Assembly (NCBI GenBank): GCA_001630475.1
Contig: KV419396.1
Span: 434,001 to 498,000 of the forward strand
Direction: 5' to 3'
DNA: 64,000 nucleotides
Source of the DNA: Sistotremastrum niveocremeum HHB9708
Taxonomy: Eukaryota > Basidiomycota > Agaricomycetes > Sistotremastrales > Sistotremastraceae
Part shown: piece after piece, positions 55,718 to 64,000 of the stretch
Layout of the letters: the number at the start of each line of letters is the position of its first letter
Numbering within the stretch: the stretch's first letter is position 1
Position numbers and translations under genes: made by a program
Notes under the pieces: generated by a model
Told to the model about the DNA's origin: nothing
The model's database searches: none
The model's input: only the letters and a program-made list of their open reading frames with translations

Positions 55718-57741
55718 ATGCCTCTCGACCACCAGCTCCCTCCCGCAAAGCAGGCAGTACTTGATCAGATAGCCTCCGGCTTCAAGCTCTCCCAAACTAA
55801 ACTACATGAGATCACCCAGCGCTTTTTGGAAGAATATGCTCTGGGATTGAGTGCATACAACCATCCACTGGCAATGATTCGTGAGCTATAATTCAACTAA
55901 ACCCGGTCCATGATCATTCAACTCTCTGTCCAGCAACCTACGTCACTGGCGTCCCCGACGGTTCTGAAACTGGGTGAGTGGTGTCGGCATACGCTCGAGG
56001 AGAAAGCCTTATACCACATCTGCAGAACATTCCTGGCATTGGATTTGGGTGGCACTAACCTGTGTGTGACATCGAATGCCTTTTCTTGCCAATTTGCTAA
56101 ACTGTGCTCGGTCTCAGTCGCGTTTGCGAAATTCAACTCCACGGAGACAAAACCTTCACCCTCCGGCAGCAGAAATACAAGGTCTCGGAGGCACTCAAGA
56201 CAGGAGAGGCATCAGCATTATTCGGTGCGTCCCAAGCGGTTCATGGAATTTCAGATCTTACAACTACCTTCTAGATTACTTGGCCGATTCTGTGGATCAC
56301 TTCTTGACGGAAATCTCGGACAGCCAGATCAGCAATGAGGAGGCTTTGAGTCTTGGGCTTACCTTCAGTTTCCCGGTGGAACAAAGCGCGATCGACAAAG
56401 GAATTTTGCTCACCTGGACAAAAGGCTTCGCTGCTAGAAATGCCGTCGGAAAAGACGTCGTTGGCCTGTTGCAGGATGCGTTTGACCGCAAACACCTTCA
56501 CGTCAAATGTGTGGCTTTGGTGAATGATGTGAGTACTACTTTTCGTATTTTTACGAGATCGATCAGACTGAACACTTCATCAGACTGTCGGTGCCATGTT
56601 GTCAAGAGCCTATGCTTCTGGAGACTGCATGCTGGGAGGTATGAAGATCCTGCTCGCCAAATGGCATCCTGAGTGACTCACCATTACATCATTCTAGCCA
56701 TCTTTGGAACAGGAACTAACGGAGGTGCGCTTACCCTTGGCTATTCGGTTTGCTTCGGTCTCACACCGATCGGTAGCCTTTGCTGTGAAAGTGGAGGAAC
56801 TGACAAAACTCGGAAATGATCCTGCTGTTGCAAAGGGTGGATTAATGATTCTCAACACTGAGTAAGCAATCTTATCACTTAAACTCGGGACTGCGGGGAT
56901 TTCGCTTACCCTTGTTTGCTAAGATGGGGCGCATTCAATAACTCGGTGCGTCTCCGGCAATCTGTGACAAGATTGCCTGTCTAATTTGAAACGTGCAGAG
57001 AAGCGTATTGCCTAGCACACCTTTCGATCAGAAAGTTGATCGAGAGTCGATCAATCCTACCTTCCAAGCATTCGAAAAATTCATCTCCGGTTTATACCTC
57101 GGCGAGATCACGAGAAATCTCCTACTCTCTCTTGTTGACTCTGTCCCCTCACTTCTGTTTTCTGGCCTGTCGACACCCACTTTGAACAGCCATTATGGAT
57201 TTGATACCGCATATATGTCGGCGATCGAGAATGCGAAGACGGCACAGGAAGTAAAACAGGTGCTGGTTGAGAACCTCGGTTTCAAACTTGAAGCGATTTC
57301 CGACGACGACGCTGCCATTGTACGATGGGCTTGCGAGACCGTTGCAACACGCGGTGCCTACTTGAGTGGATGTGCTGTGGCAGCGACTATGATCCAGACT
57401 GGGCACGCTCAACTTGGCGGTGGTTCAGGGCCTGAGGAGAAGATCTTAAAAGTTGGTGTGGATGGGAGGTACGGATAATCGCTTGAAATTCATACGGAGA
57501 ACTCATAGACCTTCCAGCTTGGCGGAACATTATCCTGGTTTCCAGGACCGAGTTCGCCAGGCAATCAGGTTGATTGTAGGCGAGGAAGTGGAATCAAGGG
57601 TCGAGATTGCGATGGCGAAGGATGGAAGTGGGGTTGGAGGTGAATCTATGTCTGTGCGATCTTATGCCATTTTGCTCATCCCTCTTTATAGCTGCTTTAT
57701 GTGCACTCCAGGCTTTGAAACAGGCACCGAGCCGACCATGA
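55718..57741 (+). CDS. Hexokinase
   Basis: This cytosolic kinase phosphorylates glucose and other hexoses with ATP as the first step of glycolysis. The start ATG 55718 (MPLDHQLPPAKQAV) is followed by introns that join IPTYVTGVPDGSETG to TFLALDLGGTNLRVCEIQL, the first phosphate-binding loop. Further motifs are LGLTFSFPVEQSAIDKG, LLTWTKGFAARNAVGKDVV (sugar binding), ALVNDTVGAMLSRAY with the catalytic Asp, IFGTGTNGA and NTEWGAFNNS. C-terminal exons give GLYLGEITRNLLLSLVD, SDDDAAIVRWACETVATRGA and YLSGCAVAATMI, then GLY-rich VGVDG and GSGVGAALCALQALKQ before the stop 57739-57741. At least eight short introns. The intron after GTGTNGA removes the region that usually starts YVE, so the junction AFAVKVEEL is slightly divergent. 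Paralogue type (hexokinase versus glucokinase) is not resolved. Confidence 0.92.
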
Positions 57742-57972
57742 TATTTGTAGCTGTGCATAGGTTAAGAAGAAGATCAGATAAGATTGATTGTAAATTTAAT
57801 GTATTACAGATGTCCTTAGGAATCCACTGTACATTTTGGGTCTCTGGCCTTGTCGTTATTACTATTGTCAGCGCTTCGGACTAATCCAAGATTTACAGAT
57901 CGCTCAGGGAAGCGGCGGAACCTCGACCTCCGCGACAAACTTGTGGTCCCGAAAGCTCGTTGGTTGGCTACG

Positions 57973-58866
57973 ATGACTGGACACGTTCAATCGATAGATC
58001 CTGCGCATACTATTCTGTTCATCTGTGACATGCAGGAGAAATTTCGTAAGAAAACTCGTGGGCGGAATAAGGGACGCCAGTGACACGAGAGCGATGCTAC
58101 AGGTCAGCACATCTATGGAGGAGATCATGTCGTAGGGACTGTCGTAAAGCTGCTTAAAGTCGCCAAGGTCTTTTCCAACTATGCCTGTCGATGATTGATA
58201 TATTGAGGGTGACTTTCGATCAATAGCTCTTCCAATTTCCCGTGCTTGCAACGGAGCAAAATCCCAAAAGTCGGTCTCTACGAGTCTCGCCCTATTCCTT
58301 TTCACACTGTTACGCTCCAAAGGTCTTGGGCCGACTTCCCAGGAAATCTTGACCCAGTTTAAGGAGCTTGGACCGCTGCTGCTCGGCGTTATACCCAAGA
58401 CTCGGTTCTCGATGGTGACCGATGAAGTTCTGCAGGTTTTGAAGGAGCACGAACATATCAAGAATGTTGTGTTATGTGGGGTGGAGGTTTGTATCCATTA
58501 TCTGAGATTCAGAGTGTTTTGCTGACGGATAGTTACAGTCCCATATATGCGTCGTCCAATCCACTATCGATCTAGTGAATACCGGGTATAATGTCCATGT
58601 GATTGGAGATGGCGTTTCATCGTGCAACAAGGAAGAAGTGCCCATTGCCTTCGACAGAATTCGTCAAGTCGGAGGTGTTATCACGAGCAGCGAGAGTTTG
58701 ATCTATCAGTTGCTAGGTGAGTTTCAATTCGTGGACTGGAAATTTTCCGAATTTAATATGAACGGACATCACAGACGATGCAACCAATCCATTGTTCAAA
58801 GCAGCAGCAGGTATTGTAAGGGAAGAAAAAGATGCAACGAGGGAACGATTCCAGGCCTTGTTCTAG
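57973..58866 (+). CDS. Isochorismatase-family cysteine hydrolase (ISOC1/2-like)
   Basis: This is a single-domain isochorismatase-fold hydrolase like ISOC1/ISOC2; its natural substrate is unknown, and it need not act on isochorismate. The start MTGHVQSIDPAHTILFICDM at 57973 includes the catalytic Asp of DMQ. Introns join EKFR to QHIYGGDHVVGTVVKLLKVA, then LFQFPVLATEQNPKSLG, LLLGVIPKTRFSMVTDEV with the catalytic Lys, VLCGVE to SHICVVQSTIDLVNTG with the catalytic Cys, and VIGDGVSSCNKEEVPIAFD. The D-K-C triad is complete. The last exons give DDATNPLFKAAAGIVREEKD, and the stop is at 58864-58866. Protein about 205 residues, normal for the family. Confidence 0.9.
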
Positions 58867-58958
58867 CTCAGATCGTTTTAGAGTTGTACAACCGCGTAGA
58901 TATCGAGCGGGTCGTTCCGGACCTCAGCCTTGCTCGCTGCCAGCATCCCAACCCACTC

Positions 58959-59359
58959 ATGTTTGGGAAAATCGTACATCTGGGCTTTGATGCCTTACTC
59001 ATTACTGCTTTCCTTGCTGGTATAAAGCGTTCTACTGGCCTTACGTGCGTTGCGGCTGGCATGTCTCCAGTTAACCATCCCTTAACGCCGATATCAGGCC
59101 TGCGCTCTCCCAGGTCCCGAACAAAGACTTGAGAAACATATTAAGATCATATCTCGAGATGGGTGAGTATGAATGCCACAGCGGAAGGTTTATGCGAAGC
59201 AAACCTCTGAATACTTGTCGTGTTAGGGGAGTATGCTTTTGACTTTGCCGTGGTTATACTCGGGGTATGTCCTTTTCTACTTGTACAACGATATACGTGA
59301 AACTCATAATATATATGTCTGCACCATAGCGCTCCTCATCATTCGAACGAAAGCGCTAG
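58959..59359 (+). CDS. DUF1748 small fungal membrane protein
   Basis: Four small exons (58959-59044, 59098-59162, 59227-59264, 59330-59359) encode exactly 72 residues: MFGKIVHLGFDALLITAFLA, then GIKRSTGLT, PALSQVPNKDLRNILRSYLE, MGEYAFDFAVVIL and GRSSSFERKR. The order matches the DUF1748 family: a hydrophobic start, GIKRSTGLTP, a charged middle, a GEY helix and a SSxFERK end. All introns are GT-AG with CTTAAC-like branch points, and the stop is TAG 59357-59359. Function is unknown. Exons are too short to stand out as reading frames, so the gene is easily missed. It starts 92 bp after the isochorismatase stop, in the same direction. Confidence 0.85.
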
Positions 59360-59504
59360 GTCGGACTCAGCCCACTCTCCGCAGTCCCTGCATCCCTCTC
59401 CTCAGTTATTCTCCAGCACACGCTCCCTTGTCATCGCTATTTGAACTGTATCCAGCACATTCGATGTTTTAGACCGCTCTATATTATTCTCGCCACAACT
59501 CCTA

Positions 59505-59996
59505 TTAACCCAAGAAGTTGAACACGAAGAAATGAAGCACGATCGACCCAAGTGCGAAGTCTGCAAAGGCCCTAAACAAAGACGAAGGGGTGCGGAATGA
59601 GATTCAAGACATCAGAGAGATAGCTTCATCTAACGCACCTCTCGGGCGACACTTCCTTGAACTGCTCCCGATTTTGAGGGTTTACTTGTGACCGCAATGA
59701 AGCGGTCAAGACGAATTGGCCGACCGAACTCGAGAATCTGATAAAACCGTATAATATAAGGCTTCGTCCGGAGCGATATTTGAAGAGACTGACCCAGCCA
59801 AGAATGCATTGAACGGAAAGTTGGTGACGAGGACGCAATAGACGAATTGAATGGCGCCGGACAACATGATAAATACAAGGAATGCGTCAATGAGCTTCAG
59901 TAGGGAAGGGGTAGTGTCGACGTATGATCTCCATAACGAATCCAGCGCATTGCTGGCCGCTGTTGGACTGACTGAGTTAGAGGACTTGGGAGCCAT
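59505..59996 (-). CDS. OST2: Oligosaccharyltransferase subunit OST2/DAD1
   Basis: OST2/DAD1 is an ER membrane subunit of the oligosaccharyltransferase that N-glycosylates nascent proteins. The start at 59996 reads MAPKSSNSVSPTAASNALDS, then LWRSYVDTTPSLLKLIDAFL, VFIMLSGAIQFVYCVLVTNF and PFNAFLAGF across an intron, then SSVGQFVLTASLRSQVNPQN and FKEVSPERAFADF-type sequence ending HFFVFNFLG, the invariant DAD1 terminus. Three hydrophobic segments are seen. Stop at 59505-59507. About 130 residues, two introns, typical of fungi. Its start is 73 bp from the divergent mitoribosomal gene. Confidence 0.93.
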
Positions 59997-60069
59997 GGGA
60001 CACGCTACAGCAGAACAAACAAAGGACAAACAACGCCTCTGAGCGTCCAAAAAATCTTGAACTGCAAGC

Positions 60070-61211
60070 ATGAGCTTCCAACCACGTCAATTATTCAAGG
60101 GAGCGGCAAAAATCAGAGCTGCTGCCTCGAGACCAGCATTTCGAAGATGGCTCCATGCGCCTCGACCTTTGCACCTGGATGTGGACAAGGGACTGGGAGA
60201 CTTCCTCACACCAGCCGGACTGCGAATGATTGCAGTGGACTGGCAGCATGGAATGTTGAAGAGATTGAATGACCTGATTAGAGGTGCATTTACCGTTATT
60301 TCACCAATGTCTTTGAGCTGATTTGCGTTGCAGACACTGATCTGGAAGACAAATCATTGGTGCAAACAGTCATGCTGACGGCAGGCGACGAGGATCGAGT
60401 CATGGAGTTCAATTATGCCAGTCAATTGTTAAACAATAGTTTCTTCCTGGACTCGCTGGTCAGTTTTTCCTTTCTTCCCTTTTCGAATCAACTTAATCGT
60501 TTTCCGCAGGATCATGCACCCGGGGAACGAGTCGATCTTTACAAAGCCCAGTTCCGCCATATTGCCACAGCTAACTTTGGTTCCTTGGAGAACATGAAAA
60601 ACAGCATGATTGCCGCTGCGATGGGGATGACAACGTCAGGTTGGCTCTGGTTAGTTGTGGATGGTGAACACCAACTTGGCATCGTTGCGACTTTCGGCGC
60701 AGGCACTCTGCTAGTTCGTTCGCGTCAGCAGAGGATACCCCCACAGCGCCCAATACCACGAGCCACGCTGCCTGCAAGGAATTCACAATCTTCCGGAGTC
60801 ACGGCCGCTGATGCTGAAAGACAATCGAATATCGCGTCGCCAACTTCTGGCGTAGCTCGTCCACCACCGCCTCTCAATCCTCATTCTCCATCACGTGCTG
60901 CTTCCAACAACACCGTCGCACTGGCCGACGCTAACCCGTCTTATGTCAATTCTTACAAATCGTGGGTAAGTGGTGTCACAACCGATCCCTCTGAAAGGGG
61001 ATTCAGCCAGAAAACTGGCGAGACGCTGAATCCCTTGTTGTGTATCTCGATACATGAGCATGCATGGTTAGGCTCGGATTACGGAATTTGGGGCAAGGAG
61101 GAGTATCTGAAGCGATTTTGGTCTGTGGTAGATTGGGCTAAAGTCGCGGAAAATTACATGGCTTGGACACCTACGAGTCAAAATTCTTCAATCACACAGC
61201 TGAAGTCCTGA
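60070..61211 (+). CDS. RSM26: SOD-fold mitochondrial small ribosomal subunit protein (mS42/Rsm26-like)
   Basis: This structural protein of the mitochondrial 37S subunit is derived from Fe/Mn superoxide dismutase. Exons 60070-60283, 60334-60458 and 60510-61211 sum to 346 residues. The N-terminus MSFQPRQLFKGAAKIRAAAS is a basic presequence. SOD-like parts are DFLTPAGLRMIAVDWQHGML, IAAAMGMTTSGWLWLVVD and CISIHEHAWLGSDYG-WGKE followed by RFWSVVDWAKVAENY. The metal-ligand Asp of the SOD DxWEHAY motif is replaced by Ser (SIHEH), consistent with loss of enzyme activity. A Pro/Ser/Thr-rich insert splits the C-terminal domain. mS42 or the related mS43 cannot be separated with certainty. Confidence 0.82.
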
Positions 61212-61248
61212 TCCATTGCATATATTACATGTCGTCTAATATTTCATT

Positions 61249-62795
61249 TCATATCCGCCACTCGATGTGCCCACTGCCACTGCCTCTCATGCCCTTGTAC
61301 GGCTTATAAGTCTCTCCCGTCAGTTTTAATTGATCGATCTTGAGTGATGAGAATGTATGATGAGGTATAGAGAACGTGCTGATGAGTGAACGAGATGGTC
61401 GAGGACGGCCATTCCTGAAATGTTAAGATACGTAATCAGAAACGGAAGCAAAATGAGCACGAGACACGCACGATGAATGATAATAGCCAGAAAGAACATG
61501 CGTGGAAGAAGGCGATACAACGGCAATCTCCCATCGTAATTTCTGACGGCCGATATTAACATCGACTGGTGCAATAACCAAGAGTGCAACGTACCGTAGT
61601 TTTTGGATCGAAGCCCCATGTACCACCAGCCGGTACAGTGCAGTTTAAGCCCTGAGCACTTGCTCCTAAATCGAATTCGACAACAACGTTCTCGATCGGC
61701 CCTCGCGATCGCGAGCTCAGTACGAATTCGAGGGTAGCGGACTTTTCTTCGAAGACGACCTTGGGCTTGACGATGAATGGCAGAGGGACTGTTGAAGCTG
61801 GGGCCGTAAGACTATTGGAGGAAGGTGGAGAATAGCGGTAAGAAAATAAGACGAATTTGCCATCGGGAGGTACAAAGGAAAGCGCTTTGTCACGGATCCA
61901 CCTCGGTATGCGAATGCATGGATGGAACGATAGGTTTGACAGCGTTTGGGGGTTTGCAAACGTCAGAAGGAGATCAGGGGTGCCTACTTAATCGATCAGG
62001 GCACTGAAGGCCGGAATTGAATTGAGTTGGACTAACCTGATAGCCTCGAGTGACTCTTGGCTTTCCCCCACACTTCGCTAGTGACAATGACACCTGCCCT
62101 ACGTTCTGGATGACGGGCATGCTCGGGATGGTAGGCTGCAGGGCTCACTTGTCTACCACGGCATCGAGCTCTTCCACAAGATCGAAGTATATTTCGTTGT
62201 TATTGTACTTGAGCCCCAGTTTCCTCCACGGAATCGGGCTCGAGAAAGGATTGGCTGAAGCCTTGGAGAGGCCCGATACACCGGATAGTGACATGATTTT
62301 GTTGTAAAATGATGGTGGAAGTACGATATCGCGGAGGGTGCTGGACTCCGTAGTCAGAGGATTGCCATCATCGAGCATTTCTTCGAGAAGCTGATATACA
62401 ACATCAAAGTTATCTTTGATGGACGCAGTTGAGACTTCTCCGAGATATTCTTGGAGCGTGTCAACGAACGTTTGCAGAAAGGCAAAGGCAAAGACTGGAT
62501 CTTCAGATCCACGTATAGGACATAGCAATCGCAGCGTCCCGACTTTCAGATGACAGCAAGCTGCAGGTCCATGTTGGCTTGATACATAGATTATAGGATC
62601 TATCTGTCCATTCGGGGTCTTCTGAAGAGCTTCGTTTACAGCATCTACATGCAGGAGAGGGTACGAAGGCGAAGTTGTCCTGAAACTCGTCTGAATAATC
62701 GGCCGACTGGGACAGGGTATTGGTCATTTGCATCCTCGATGAGACGTTATTGTTCACCTCGTTGAATCCAATATGATGAGCCCGTCGATGGCCAT
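61249..62795 (-). CDS. APM3: AP-3 clathrin-adaptor complex mu subunit (APM3)
   Basis: APM3 is the cargo-binding subunit of AP-3, which sorts proteins from Golgi or endosomes to the vacuole. The start at 62795 (MAIDGLIILDSTR) and intron joining to PIIQTSFRTTSPSYPLLHVD begin the longin-like N-domain. Next are DPVFAFAFLQTFVDTLQEYL and IKDNFDVVYQLLEEMLDDGN (mu signature), then LPPSFYNKIMSLSGVSG. The mu homology domain has ALSFVPPDGKFVLFSYRY, LEFVLSSRSRGPIENVVVEF, GFDPKTT, KLRWEIAVVSPSSTHVLSG and the C-terminus KLTGETYKPYKGMRGSGSG ending HIEWRI. The final acceptor that joins KTT to KLRWEI lies at the cgtcag before the KLRWEI exon. It ends 37 bp from the convergent mitoribosomal gene. Confidence 0.9.
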
Positions 62796-62972
62796 CGCAA
62801 TTTCCGAGTAGGAGAGCGTACGAAGACAAACGGCTGAGCGCGTGACTCTACGCGACTCGGACATCCCTAAATTTCACCGCCACGTTCAAGCATGTATGAC
62901 GACGCTAAGGCCAATATAAAGGAGTGCCCGACGAGCTGCGATGGGCGACATAATCACTCCCAATAACTCGAC

Positions 62973-64000
62973 ATGTCTACCGAACTCAAATACACTCCCA
63001 TCGACCAGCTCGCAAAGGTTTGTCTTGGATTCCAATCTTCAAGTTGGTGTCCAGTCCTAATGGACGTACTTGTCTCAGATTCATGAGACGTTGAACGCGA
63101 CGTTCCGCTCGGGGAAGACTTTGCCATTGCATTATAGACGACAACAGCTCTTGCAGCTCTCTCGTCTGGTTGCAGAGAACAAGGATGCGATCTCTACAGC
63201 CGTTATAGCTGACTTGGCCAAGCCTCAGCTCGAGATCCTCATGACTGAACTTGTTCCTATGGCCACCAGAGCTGCCGATGCCGCCAAGAGCCTTGAGGAA
63301 TGGACTGCACCCGAAAAGCCTGCTGTCGCGGGCCACGAATCGTGGAACGTTACTGTCAACAAGGTCCCTAAAGGCGTTGCACTCATTATCTCGTGCGTAT
63401 TATTATGATGCAGAGATGATTCCCGTCTCTGACGTGTGTTCACAGTCCCTGGAACTACCCCGTACATCTTACCATCTCGCCGCTAATTGGTGCGATTGCT
63501 GCTGGCTGTCCCGCAGTGATCAAGCCCTCTGAGAATACTGCCAATACGTCCCGAGTGCTTGCGGAACTTTTCCCGAAATATCTTGATACCAGCGCATACC
63601 AACTCGTTAACGGTGGCGTGCCTGAAACAACAGAACTTCTGAAAGTAGGTACAATCATTCGTTTTATTTTCGTCACTGATGATTAACTCAGCTCCCCTGG
63701 GACCACATTTTCTACACCGGTAACGGAACGTGAGTATGCCCTCCATTCGCAGCACAACAAGCCTCTAAACTCCAAACAGGGTCGGCCGCATTGTCGCAAC
63801 CGCTGCGGCAAAACATCTTACTCCTATCACCTTGGAGCTGGGCGGTCAATGCCCAGTCATCGTCGACCCCGCATATGATATGAAGATTGCTGCGAAACGA
63901 ATCTTGTTCGGCAAAGGTCTAAATGCTGGCCAGATCTGCAATGCACCCAACCATGTCTTGGTTCCGGTGGAAAAGCAGGCTGAGCTCGTTGATGCTTTGA
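62973..64000 (+). CDS. Aldehyde dehydrogenase (ALDH3-like), 5' part; runs off right edge
   Basis: NAD(P)+-dependent oxidation of aldehydes to acids. The start [15 protein letters not shown] at 62973 leads by intron to [20 protein letters not shown]. The Rossmann part has [12 protein letters not shown] joined to [20 protein letters not shown] and [13 protein letters not shown]. Further on are [33 protein letters not shown] with the general-base Glu and [17 protein letters not shown] with the catalytic Cys. The N-terminus is short and lacks a targeting sequence, like ALDH3-type fatty aldehyde dehydrogenases. The 3' end is outside the window. GNG replaces the usual GS in the YTGS-type cofactor loop. 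Confidence 0.92.

Noticed and set aside
41558-58866. Chorismate-related gene cluster (ADC synthase plus isochorismatase)
   Set aside because: The two genes lie about 14 kb apart with many unrelated housekeeping genes between them, and ISOC1/2-like proteins need not use isochorismate.
1-64000. Transposons, virus-derived elements or CRISPR arrays
   Set aside because: I saw no transposase, integrase, reverse transcriptase or capsid-like motif, no long terminal repeats, and no regularly spaced direct repeats. All long frames are host genes or their shadows.

Overview
The window is ordinary nuclear chromosome from a filamentous basidiomycete, most likely an Agaricomycete. I infer this from dense short genes on both strands, 45-70 nt GT-AG introns with CTAAC/CTRAY-like branch points, about 50% GC, fused two-domain ADC synthase, an Aft1-type bZIP factor and fungal-only families (GPC1/DUF2838, DUF1748). 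I did not try to name the genus. I see 30 protein genes, with the first cut by the left edge and the last by the right edge. I see no rRNA, no convincing tRNA, no CRISPR array, no transposon and no virus-derived element.

Left part (1-10 kb): the 3' end of a DCAF-type WD40 gene, a CTK1/CDK12-like CTD kinase, proteasome lid subunit RPN5, a roughly 0.9 kb spacer, and a BRD8/Bdc1-like bromodomain gene. Centre left (10-27 kb): the very large TRA1 gene, divergent from the bromodomain gene, then CTNNBL1, UTP15 and TCTP. Centre (27-41 kb): a patatin-type triacylglycerol lipase, a small charged coiled-coil protein, an RGG/Q-rich protein of unknown function, proteasome alpha subunit PRE5/PSMA1, the COX15 and BOLA3 pair, an EFM6-like methyltransferase and a Ser/Pro-rich hypothetical protein. 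Right part (41-64 kb): ADC (PABA) synthase, a 99-aa basic fungal protein, TAD1, GPC1, ATP7, an ATF1-type bZIP, a coiled-coil protein, hexokinase, an isochorismatase-fold hydrolase, a 72-aa DUF1748 protein, OST2/DAD1, an SOD-fold mitoribosomal protein, APM3 and the start of an aldehyde dehydrogenase.

The genes are mostly housekeeping and do not form a metabolic cluster. Recurring themes are chromatin and transcription (CTK1, TRA1, BRD8-like), ubiquitin-proteasome (DCAF, RPN5, PRE5), RNA processing (CTNNBL1, UTP15, TAD1) and mitochondria (COX15, BOLA3, ATP7, mS42-like). The layout is compact, with several head-to-head pairs sharing very short promoters. Two of these pairs join functionally linked products: TRA1 with BRD8-like (NuA4), and COX15 with BOLA3 (mitochondrial cofactor biogenesis, 21 bp apart). 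The most interesting sequence-level signals are three frame-forced GC-AG introns, single-codon first exons, stacked upstream ORFs before the bZIP gene, and a coding-looking extension past the CTK1 stop. I did not find a clear new biological system. Exon edges were placed by reading splice consensus and frame; totals were checked to be multiples of three for CTK1, TCTP, PRE5, BOLA3, TAD1, the 99-aa protein, the mS42-like gene and DUF1748.
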